Source of the DNA: Rheum nobile
Lineage: Eukaryota > Streptophyta > Magnoliopsida > Caryophyllales > Polygonaceae
Direction of reading: 5' to 3'
NCBI GenBank assembly: GCA_027886185.1
Contig: WOAB01000568.1
Span: 9,928,501-9,992,500 of the forward strand
Length of the DNA: 64,000 nucleotides
Numbering within the stretch: the stretch's first letter is position 1; each line of letters opens with the position of its first letter. The notes under the pieces were generated by a model. That model had not been told where the DNA came from and ran no database searches. It saw nothing but the letters and a program-made list of their open reading frames with translations. This document shows, piece by piece, positions 47,961-58,084 of the stretch. The translations under genes were made by a program, and so were the position numbers.

Positions 47961-48288
47961 TGTTATGAAATTGTCATGTTAATGTGTTACACATGTTTAA
48001 TTTAGTATGAACACAAGTGTTGTATAAGTTTGACAATTTAGGTAGATTATTGAAGGTAAATAGTAATGGTGAATTATTCACCTTCTTTACCTTGATATTA
48101 GTCAAGAATTGTATGCTATCATTAGCCTATAAATAGAGGCCTTAATCATTGTAAAAGATGCACCAACAAAGAGCAAAAATACATCTCTAAAGTTCTTGAT
48201 CTCTCTCCCTCTCCTCTAATACTTAAAGTTGTTTTAAGTGTTTTCTTTATAAAGGTTTAAGTGATCTTGTCTTAATCACTTTATAAGA
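47961..48288 (+). repeat. Copia 3' LTR
   Basis: Matches the 5' LTR over its full length with about 35 differences. The expected terminal CA reads GA. TATA box TATAAATAG near 48129. Confidence 0.92.
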
Positions 48289-48369
48289 TAACTGAAATTT
48301 ATAAATTTCCAAAGGGAACATACGAATTTGTAGTTTTTTAAGTCTAAAAATATGTTCGTTGTAATACTT

Positions 48370-49010
48370 TACTACTTATATGTGCATCCGTGTGTAAATA
48401 GTGTATTTTGATGAATAAATATTCAAAACTAGATGCACAAATATTAAATAAGACAACAGTGGTGCACAAAAGTTTTATATTGTGCTGCACAATTTTTTCT
48501 ACAGCGATGCACAATGTAGTATATCGTGATGCACAAATATATATATCACTTGATGCACATACTGTAATAACACCATAGTGCACAAAAATTGAAGGTACAC
48601 ATAATCATCCTATAATAGTGCACAATGTAGTACATCGTGATGCACAAATCTTTATTACTTGATAAACAAAATAATGTATTTTGATGCACAAATATTCAAA
48701 ACTTGAATGCACAACCATTAAAAATGACAGCAATGCACAATAGTTATTATAGAAGGGGGTTATAAAATATCAAGGTGCACATAATCATCATACATTGGTG
48801 CACAATATAGCATATCATGTTGTACAAATCTTTATTAATTGATGCAGAAATTGTAAAGTTCACCAGAATGCACAAATATAATTATTTATAATGCACAAAC
48901 ATGTTTTATATGATGCACAATATTGTTTTACATGATTTAGAGTAATAAACAAGGTAATATAACGTGTGATGCACAAAACAATAATTGTTGGTGCACTACT
49001 TTGAGTAGTG
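48370..49010. repeat. Second TGCAC-rich degenerate array
   Basis: GATGCACAAATAT-like units recur irregularly over about 640 bp. No coding was seen. It resembles the array at 28.7-29.4 kb in core motif but has A-rich instead of T-rich flanks. Confidence 0.65.
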
Positions 49011-49309
49011 AGGTGTATAAGAAATATTTCATTATAATTTGTACCATTTCATCAATCTTTCTTGTTATTTTGCAGTCATCAATGCATAATTCATGCTTTT
49101 ATTTTGTTTTCATTAAAGGAAACTACAAATTCTTCTGTCTATGACATCTTTAATTTCATTATTTTTATAATTAGATTAGTTGATATTTTAATATGATAGT
49201 GTACTTTGTGAAATTTATACAACCGGGTTTATTGTAATTTACGATCAGTTTCTGAATAGTCAAATAATATATATATATGAGTTATTCTATTATATTTTAC
49301 TAATTACTA

Positions 49310-49710
49310 TAGACCTGTCAAAAACCGACCCAACCCGAAAATCCGACCCGACCCGGAAGGACCCGAACCCGAACGTCACTGGGTCAAGAAGGACCCGAAC
49401 CCGAAGGACCCGAACGCAAATTCGAGCTCGCGGGTCCCCTTTATTTTGTATATTTTATTTCATTTATATTAAATATTTTAATATACTTTATTAAATAATA
49501 ATATAATATTAATTATATTATTATAATTATTTTATTAAAGTAAAAAATCATAATATTAATCATAAAAAAGGACATGTTCGACCCGCCGGGTCAACCCGAA
49601 CCCGCCCGACCCGAAAATTTTACCAACCCGATCGACCCGAACCCGATTTGACCCGAACCCGAACCCGACATGACCCGAACCCGACCAACCCGACCCAGTT
49701 GACAGGTCTA
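49310..49710. mobile_element. hAT MITE, copy 2
   Basis: The 401-bp element is nearly identical to 23602-24015, with the same TAGACCTGTCAA ends and the perfect 8-bp duplication AATTACTA at 49302 and 49711. Differences are mainly losses or gains of GACCCGAACCC-type units. Confidence 0.95.
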
Positions 49711-50529
49711 AATTACTATTTTATTAATGTTAAATGAATTGAAACAAAATCACTTTCTGAACTTTATAACAAAAGTTGTATAATTCTACCTCATATAAAA
49801 TTATTATATAGAAGTTGCTTAAACATCAAGTATTTAGATGTTATTTCAAGTATTATTTAAAGAATCAATGTACATTTATCAAGTTTTTAGAATATTTTAT
49901 TCAATCCTTAATTCTTATTTATATTTATGATTAGTTTGGTTGATCTTCTATATATATTGGTATACTTGTATAAAATATGTATAATCAATATATTATCACA
50001 AAAAATGTATATTTTATCTCAAATTTAATTACTATATATAAATCAGTATTTTTTTATATTTACGTATTATTTGAAGTATTATTCAAAAGTTATTTTAAAG
50101 AATCAACATATGTACTATTATTATATTATTATGAATTATTTATATACATTCTCAACTGAAATATATATACAAAATTTTGTGAAATAGTTGATTATGAAGG
50201 AGTTGTTGCCATTATTTTAAGACATTGTCAAAAAATAACAAATATGTCCAATTTATGATATCTGACATGTAAAAAAATATATTTATGTATATATACAATA
50301 CAATTATAAAATTATAACACTTTATTATAGGTTGAAATTGCTTAAATATTTATGTTTATATTTGTATGTTCTTATTCATGAATTCTAGTATCAATTTTGA
50401 GCACTTATTAATTAAACAGTAAATTTACATTAGCACAATCCTAAAAATTAAATTATGAACAAAATCCTAAAAATTAAATTATGAAAAAACTCTAAATTTT
50501 TAATTATTCTAAAATTTTTCATTTATTTA
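49711..50529. other. AT-rich spacer, no gene seen
   Basis: No coding, RNA or repeat ends recognised. A duplicated CCTAAAAATTAAATTATGA occurs at 50440-50480. Confidence 0.6.
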
Positions 50530-50862
50530 CACGATTTCTATTTCACGCACCGACGAAATTCCTATTTCACGCACTGGTTCATCCGTCACGGACGAAGTGC
50601 ATCGGTCCGAGACAGACCAAATGAATCCATACGTGACGCACAGATCAACTTGGTTCGTCATGGACGGATGCACATGGTCCGTGACGAACGAACCCCTAAA
50701 CTAGAAAATTGAATTTTACTTGTCCCCACCTAACTACATTAACTACCCCGTCACATCTCATCAATATTACGGCCAAAATTAAACCCTAAACCTCTCCATC
50801 ACTCTTCCCTTTCCCTCCCACAACACATCTTCCATTCTCATCAATTTCCAAGAGTTATTTCC

Positions 50863-52175
50863 ATGGCAAATGAAGATGATTTTTCCAACTTCAATGGTGA
50901 AGAAGATGTTTCAAGGAGTTTCAATTACAATGAGGTATGTTTTTTAAGCTTTTACTTTACATGTTAGTGAAAGTTAAGAATTTTTTATGGTTCTTTCTTG
51001 TGAATGTATATGTTTGAGTTGTTCTTACCCCAAAACAAACACTTTCTTAATGTAATTTCAATAGTTGTGACTATATGTTCATAAAAACTTGACCTTTGAT
51101 TAAGTTGTACTAAAAAGTTGTAGATTTTGTGTGCAAAACTGCATGTTTGAGTATTTGGCGTTGTTATATTGAGTGCAAAACTGCAAGACTTCATCTTTGT
51201 TCGGCGACTGTTTTGTGAAAGAAACCCAGTACGTGACGAATGGATTGTGATGGTCCGTCACGAATGGATTGTGATGGTCCACCACGTATGGATTCGCTTC
51301 ATACGTCACGGACCAAGTAAATCCATACATGGCGGCTGAAGTGTGTTTATTCGTCACGTATGTGTGTTTGACAGAAATTGGATAATTCGCTAACTTGTTT
51401 TTTTTTTACTTCAATAGGAGAACAATATCGTGAACAACAGTATTAACAACCTATCCCTAAATGATGCGTGGGACATGGCACCATCGTCCTTCTCACTTGG
51501 GTTGTTCGGCGAACCTATGTCGCCTCAACAACCTCATTTGCCGGGATTAGATTGTTTTGCTTATAGTGGAATTCCGTCCGTAAGGTGGCAAGCTCCACCT
51601 AAGTTTGGGTTTCCGGCATTACACACACAACCTCAGTTTAGGTATCCTACACCTGAAGAAGTGATTGTTTTTGAAGATTATTTAGAGAAGTTTACCACGG
51701 GTGAAGTATTCGGCTCCAGAGATAATGCAATTAAAAGGGCTAGACAGATTGCCTTTGATAATCACTTCTGCCTCACTATTGGTCGGGATAGAAACTTTGG
51801 TGGAGGAAGCCTTCAGAAGTCATGGTTGTTGTGTGAAAAAGCGGGAATTTACATTCCTAAAGATGAAAGAACAATAAGGCAAAGAACAAGAAGCAAAAAC
51901 AACAACATCAACAACATCATCATCAACAACAACAACACCAACAACAATATCAACAACAACAATATCAACAACAAAAACAACACCCTCAATAACAACAACA
52001 TCAACAACATCATCAACAACAACAACAACACCAACAACAATATCAACAACAACATCATCAACACCAAAAAAAACAAAAACAACATCAACAACAACACCCT
52101 CAATAACAACAACATCAATAACATCATCAACAACAACAACACCAACAACAACAATATCAACAACAACATCATCAT

Positions 52176-52208
<33 letters not shown>

Positions 52209-52392
52209 TATCAACAACAACAAAGTCGATGAACCAGATCTGCTTGATCCGTCCGTGACGGATCATGATGATCAGTCCGTGACGGATCATGATGATCAGT
52301 CCGTGACGGATCATGATGATCAGTCCGTGACGGATCATGATGATCAGTCCGTGACGGATGGAGTCAATCCGTTCGTCACGTACCAGATCTAG
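50863..52392 (+). CDS. FAR1-like N-terminal protein with poly-Asn and SVTDHDDQ repeats
   Basis: My two-exon model is 50863-50934 (MANEDDFSNFNGEEDVSRSF...) and 51418-52392, with a GT-AG intron in phase 0, giving 348 aa with no stops. Residues ~118-185 (TTGEVFGSRDNAIKRARQIA, then a CEKAG string) resemble the DNA-binding N-terminus of MULE/FAR1 proteins. From ~186 on the protein is almost pure Asn with Ile, from expanded AAC/ATC triplets (51896-52225). It ends with four exact repeats of DHDDQSVT encoded by a 24-bp unit. It looks like a transposase N-terminus cut off before the catalytic core. If made, it could bind element ends without cutting, which is inference. Confidence 0.6.
51896..52225 (+). 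repeat. AAC/ATC trinucleotide expansion
   Basis: 330 bp of AACAACATCAAC-type low complexity lie inside the ORF, keeping the frame open. Confidence 0.95.
52261..52356 (+). repeat. 24-bp tandem repeat, four exact units
   Basis: Unit GATCATGATGATCAGTCCGT plus GACG. Each contains the element's own palindrome core CCGTGACG and is translated within the ORF. Confidence 0.97.
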
Positions 52393-52748
52393 ATGGATCA
52401 ATTTTGACAGATCTCAGATTTAGATCTGTGCAATTCGATTTGTTTTTTTTGACAAATTTCGTAAGTGCAGATCCATATTCAAAACCGACATTAAATCAAT
52501 TGAAACAACCTTCAAACATGTTTAAATCCAATACTAGACAAGTAATCCCTAAACGAAAATCATCTAAAATGTCTTAACAACTTCAATAATGTCAAGATAA
52601 TTCAACTAAGTGAAGAACAAATACAAATTTAACTAAACTTACGGATCGTGACTGACGGATTTGATCGAAACGTGACGGATCGAAGCCTTTGACCTTGGGA
52701 GCGAAATCGCGAGTGGGTTGCTGCAAATGAGGGATGTGGGTCGGGGGA

Positions 52749-52784
52749 GACGAAGTCGCTGCATTTATATGTAGCGACTTCGTC
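52749..52784. repeat. Short hairpin in the element's right flank
   Basis: GACGAAGTCGCT and AGCGACTTCGTC, perfect 12-bp inverse arms, are separated by 12 bases. Confidence 0.92.
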
Positions 52785-52941
52785 CGTGACACACGGATGA
52801 GGTTGGTGCGTCACAGACAGTTTACTGTGGTCCGTCACGGACGGAGTGCTTTCGTTCGTCACGGGCGGATTCATTTGGTATGTCACGTACGAAACAGTGC
52901 GTGAAATAAAAATTTTATCCGTGCGTGAAATAGCAAGGGCC

Positions 52942-54120
52942 TTTATTTATCTTTAGATCATGTTATAAAATATATTATATCTGAATATAACAGATAACAA
53001 TTTATTGAATTTATATTTGTTTAATCTCTTCATTTTTAATTTATGGGATTTTAAAATTTGCTTGATATTTAATACATTTATTGCAAAAAATGTTAACTTT
53101 TTTAAATAAAATAGAAGAAATTGTGTAAAAGAAGAGGCATTTAGTAGATATCATTTATTTAAAAATATGTCAACTTTTCTTGTTAGATACATTAGTCAAA
53201 CTACTAATTTATATACCAAAATATTATGTAGTATTTTTCAAGTTGAAATATCGGTGAGTATGTTACTGTAAAGTTTAAAATTTACGTGGTTTAAATCTTT
53301 TGTTTACGCTTCACCCTAGAAGTTCGAGTATAACTTACATATAAGTTTTTTTTATAAAGGTAAACAGAATGTATCTTTACAAATAAGAAGGAATACCTAA
53401 ATCATCACAACAAATGATTTTTTTTATAACTTACATATAAGTTGTATAACTTTAATAACAACCCGTGTCCCAAATTGTGTTCTGATACAGTACTAGTATC
53501 ATTTACATTGTATATTTATTTAAACTGTATTATATTACTATAATACTCTCAAATTTTCTATATACTATAATATTGAATAAAATTAATCACAAACTCACAA
53601 TATTAGTACAAAAAAAGAAAACTTAAACAATATTGTTTACACATGTTATATTAATAATCTAGCAATTAAAATTAAAATAATATGTTAAAGTGATATATTT
53701 AGAGTATACAACATCAATTTATAATATTATTATATATAAATAAACATACAAATAAAAGAAAATATTTAATAAAAATACGGGTAAGCTTTTATTAAAAGAA
53801 TGATTTGCTAATAAAAATTAATATTACAATTAATTATCACAAAATATTTTTTTATTAATGTAAAAGATATAAAAGAATTATTAAACCCATCAATTAATTT
53901 CAATGTTTATATAAGTTTTGAGTTATCTTTGTTGAACATTGAGCTATGTGAATGATGAAGTTGGCTAATTTACTCATTACTTAAAAGGATTGTTGTTCAA
54001 GAAAATGTAAGCACTTTAAGAACATGAACAAAGCAATTATATAATAAATAAATAAAATTTTATTTTGCATCAAGTAAATAATACTTAAACATGGTTGCTA
54101 TTTAACGGACACCATTTATT
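52942..54120. other. AT-rich spacer, no gene seen
   Basis: Only short chance frames and long A/T runs. Confidence 0.6.
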
Positions 54121-54124
54121 TCTT

Positions 54125-54350
54125 CATAGCGCCCACTCTACGACCGTGAATTGACCACAGAGGAACTACATTCGTCCATGAATTGACCATGGAAGAACTG
54201 AGTTCCTTCGTGGTCAACTCACGGATGGATGCAGTTCCTATGTGGACAATTCATGGAGAAATTGTGTTCATCACTTCATCCATCACGGAGGAACTGCGTT
54301 CATCCATCACAAAGGAACTGCGTTGAACGTGTTTTGTCTGTGATGGTGGG
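54125..54350. repeat. Cluster of GAATTGACCA/TGGTCAA and GAGGAACTG repeats
   Basis: GTGAATTGACCAC, CATGAATTGACCATGG, GTGGTCAACTCAC and GAGGAACTGCGTTCATC recur in direct and inverted order over 220 bp. This resembles the palindrome-rich flank of a MULE-like element, but no second end was found. Confidence 0.55.
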
Positions 54351-55048
54351 ACGTCGTCTTCTTCCTCATTCGTTCGTCTCGAGAAATCAACCCGAAATCA
54401 ATGAGCAACAAGAAATCAACCCGAAATCTATCTAAATCATATCCATTATACATTTTATTCATCTATTGACCTAAAACTTCGAATTTATAAGACAAATTAG
54501 GTCAATAATACCCAAAATTCAATCTTGAAAATTTGTTTAAACCCTAACTATGAATTTACAAAATTAGTTGATAAACTTATATTTTCTTGGAGATGGTTGG
54601 TTGATTCTTAAGTGTGGCTCCTCCTTGATCCATATTGATGGCAATTTAGTGGCTAAGTGAGGGGAAAATGGCTGATTTTTTATGGCTTGTGAGATGGGAA
54701 ATGAAAGAAAGGAAGAGAGGTGGGAGATGGGAAATGAAAGAGAGTAAGAAAATGAGGGTGGTAGGGTTGTAATTTTGGAATAAATTCAGAAAAATAGAGT
54801 GGGCTCTATTTAGCAATGGCCTACTTAAATTGAAAACTTTGGTTTGATCTTCGTAACAAAAACAATACCTCAAATACTATAAAAGTCTTGTTCAAATTTA
54901 TTTGTTTAATATTGGATAAAAAGTGACTAACGTATAAAGAAAGAAGAAGAAAAACTACCACGTTGCATGTCATAAAAACTTAGAACGATTATGTTGAATT
55001 GATAAGTTAAATAATATAAAATTTTGTGATTAATGAAAACATTAGGAG
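54351..55048. other. Spacer, nothing recognised
   Basis: AT-rich, with an AAATCAACCCGAAATC doublet near 54387-54426. Confidence 0.5.
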
Positions 55049-55174
55049 TAGAGCTGTCAAAAAGTGATCGAACCAGTTTTACCGACCTGACCGACCCACT
55101 TTTGGACCCGATCTGACCTGACCGAAATTTTTGGTAACCCGAATTTACCGAACCCGAATTTACCGAGACCGAAC
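55049..55174 (+). mobile_element. hAT MITE cut by a Sirevirus LTR
   Basis: It starts TAGAGCTGTCAAAAAGTG, with GACCCGA/TTTACCGAACCCG repeats as in the other MITEs, and is interrupted by TGTTAGGATG, the LTR start. The other end would lie past the window. Confidence 0.6.
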
Positions 55175-56013
55175 TGTTAGGATGTGAACTTTCAGGAACT
55201 CCAGTTCCCTTGAAAGTTCCCTCCTTCAATTTTCCTAGTTTTGACGATGATAAATACTTTGCTATTAATATTTCCACATGTGTAGCTGAACAGAGAACTC
55301 AGGATCAAGAAATGAAGAACAGAGACCAAGACGTCAGAATTGGGAAATGGCACAGGAATTGAAGAATAACGAAGCCGCGCTAACTGGAAAGAGATATTAA
55401 GAGCGGCGGCTGGCAGTTTAGGGTAGATCTTTATCTTAGAGAGAGAAGATAAAGATATCATGTTTATATAATTTTTAGGAGATTATTTGTATATCTGTTA
55501 TGGAAACGAAAGTGTGTAAAATCGGGAAGGATAATATTTGGTAGCAAATATTATCTTTTCAGATTACTTTTGGTTATTTTATTCATGCATATCAACCAGT
55601 TGTAGATCTTGATTCTATACGGTTGAGATGTATAAATAAAGCAATCAAACTCTCTCATTTTACAAGTTTTTCACACATTGCCGAAAGTGAAGAAAACCGC
55701 GCTTGTTCTTGTAAGAAGAACTGTGTAAGTCTCTTGCTTTTTTGTGCTTGATTAGGTCGAACTAGGTAGAGAGTCTTAAGTGTGTCTTAAGTCTTTAATC
55801 TGTGTGTTCTATTTTAGTTGACTGTAATCGAAGCTTGAATAAAAGAAGTAGACTTTGAAATCCTCTTGAAAGAGAGGTAGTGGGTTTTATCCTGGATAAC
55901 TAGTTGGTTATCAAAGGTTCACACTCTAAGGAACTTGTCTTAAATCTATGTTGTTACTTATTCCGCTGTTGAACTCTCAGTTCCCTTTGATTGCTAACAC
56001 GTACGATCCTTCA
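55175..56013 (+). repeat. Sirevirus 5' LTR
   Basis: Starts TGTTAGGATGTGAACTTTCA, ends GTACGATCCTTCA, and is followed by TTTGTATCAGAGC, a slightly changed initiator-Met primer-binding site. The string GTTCCCT occurs several times. The 839-bp length fits the family. Confidence 0.8.
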
Positions 56014-56064
56014 ATTTGTATCAGAGCAAGCGCTCTAGATTTGTGTTAGTTTACAGATTTCAGG

Positions 56065-57606
56065 ATGTCTAGTGCAAGTGAATTCGATTTGGGGATCTCA
56101 ATTAACAAGCCCTACATTCGGAAGAAGGGAGAAGAAGAATGGTGGGAGAAATGCATGACAAACCACATTCAAACCATTAACTATCAGTGTTGGTGCGTGA
56201 TTGAAAATGATGATGGCGTTGTTCCTAAGGATCTGGCTGAAGCAGATTGGAAGCTTGAGTATTACACCATCAAGGAAAAGAATGCTAAGGCTCATCAACT
56301 CATTCTCAATGGGTTGACAAGAGAAGACATGGACAAGGTGATAGGAATTGAAACCGCCAAAGGTATCTAGACAACTCTCAAGGAGATGCATGAAGGAAGT
56401 GAAGAACTCAAAAAGAGCAGAAAGTTCGCTCTAGAGGGAGAGTACCACACATTCGAAATGCTTGAAACATAAAACATCTCTCAGTATTACTCGCGCTTCA
56501 CCAGACTTGTCACCAAACTCATCAATGATGATGTTGAGCTTGATGAATGGTCCAAATCTCTAGTCATCATCAACAGACTCAACTCGAAGTTCACCATCAT
56601 CAAGAGAGTCTTAAAGACTACCCATGGAATTCAAAGCCTCCCCTTAACTCAGATCATAGGGAAACTTGAAGTTGAAAAAAGGGAGGCTCTCAAGATGAGT
56701 TCTGCCAAGAAAATGGAGAAGGGAATTGCTTTAAAAATCTCAAAGGCCTTCTCAAGACTGGAAATGGAGGAAGAAAATTTGGATCTTGAAGAAGAAGAAG
56801 ACAAGATGACCACTCTTGTCACTAAGCACATCAAAAAGCACTTCATCAAGGGAAAATACAAGAGGCCTTTTCAGAAAAGAGATCTCTCAGAGTATGCTTG
56901 TTATCAATGCAAGGAAAAGGGACATCTTGCTAAGAATTGTCCATAGAACTCAAATGAAGATGACAAGCCTATGAAGAAGAAAGCTCTTTTCGCTACTTTT
57001 GGAGATGACTCAGAAGACTCAGACGGAGAATTGGACCTGGATGGAATCTCTGGAGGAAGGTGCTTAATGGCTAAAGAGGATTCAACCGAATCGGATGACT
57101 CTGAGGTATCCTCTTCTGACTTTACTAAATCTCTTCTTGAGTGTAATAAGAAACAATTGATCAAGATCATTACGAAACTTGGAAAGGAAAATAGTTCCCT
57201 CCAGGAAAGACTAGAAGAATGTGAAGATGAAATCTCATGTTTGTCTACTGAAAATTATATTTGGAGCAAGAAACTTGGTAAAACTGGAAAATTACTTGCT
57301 AGTTCCTCTAGGAAATGTGACTCATGTATTACTAGAGAAAAAGAACCCATACATGTTGATATTTTTGTTGCTCCTACCGACTCTAAAAAGAATACCTCTA
57401 CCATGCCTCTTGAAATAATGAACAAACTTGATGATCTTACTGACTCTATCAATGAGAAAACTATGAATCAGACTGTGTTTGTTAAGCAAAGACATGGTAT
57501 TGGTTATCCTGGTAAGGAAGATTCTGAGGACACATGCTCTGTCGAGAATGAGAAACTAAGAAGGGAACTGGTTGATAAAAATGAAACTCTCAATTGTTCT
57601 CTTTAA
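56065..57606 (+). pseudogene. Sirevirus gag, interrupted by stops
   Basis: One frame runs from MSSASEFDLGISINKPYI to 57606, with in-frame stops near 56368, 56470, 56944 and at the end. It contains a gag N-terminal UBN2-like region, then CYQCKEKGHLAKNC (CCHC knuckle, ~56900), then an acidic, coiled-coil-rich C-terminal part, as in Sirevirus gag. Confidence 0.85.
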
Positions 57607-58084
57607 ACCTCTCGTGATAAAAACCAGTTCCTGGAAGAAAAGGTAAAGGTGCTAGAATAAAAGCCTAAAGGTAAGCAAACCTGGTTTGAGGGACATAATG
57701 CTAATAAGATATATGTTGACCATGCTCATGGAACTAAAGGTAAGAAAATAGACTTTGAGCAGAGAAAGCATGAAAGACCTTTTAGGCCTGGTCGTGGTAA
57801 ATATGGTCATATTGTTTACAACCGTGTTTGTTGGAATTATGGTAAAAATGGTCATTGTATTCATGAATGCATTCATAGGAAAAGACAAATTGAAGAAAGT
57901 TCTAAGAAAAGGAACTTGGAGCTGAATAATAAGAAAAAGATGCATACTATTGTTGACCTGAATGATCCCTATTATTATGCTCCTGCTCCTAAACTACATA
58001 GGAACTGTCAAACTAATTTACCCAGAAAAGCTAAGCTTGGTTGGGTTCAAAAAGCTTAAGTTCTCTTGTGCAGGACGAAGTGAG

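Larger units (their letters stand above)
41777..48288 (+). mobile_element. Full-length Ty1/copia retrotransposon, inactive
   Basis: Two LTRs of about 325 bp bound a 5.9-kb interior with gag, protease, integrase, reverse transcriptase and RNase H in copia order. Stops and frameshifts make it nonautonomous. The LTRs are about 89% identical by eye, so the insertion is old. The element starts 272 bp upstream of the M28 peptidase ATG, in the opposite orientation. A 5-bp target duplication could not be seen. Confidence 0.93.
50530..52941. mobile_element. Second MULE-like element, 2.4 kb, with a spliced ORF
   Basis: Imperfect terminal inverted repeats of about 60 bp each carry CTATTTCACGCAC or TTATTTCACGCAC twice. 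TTTATTTA flanks both ends (8 bp exact; 9 bp with one mismatch). Many CGTCCGTGACGG-type palindromes fill the flanks and also the 3' coding part. The enclosed gene has a FAR1-like segment as in MULE transposases but no DDE core, so the element is nonautonomous. MULE is my best class; it is less certain than for the 13.3-kb element. Confidence 0.72.

Noticed and set aside
52261..52356. CRISPR-like array (24-bp repeats)
   Set aside because: Repeats are contiguous without spacers, in a plant element, and in frame within an ORF.
51820..52401. Minus-strand frames rich in Val/Asp or Leu across the poly-Asn region
   Set aside because: They are the antisense of AAC/ATC triplet repeats; such repeats stay open in several frames by composition alone.
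54646..54873. Minus-strand hydrophobic 75-codon frame
   Set aside because: Leu/Phe/Ser composition comes from GGGAAATGAAAGA-like repeats on the other strand; no start context or partner exon.
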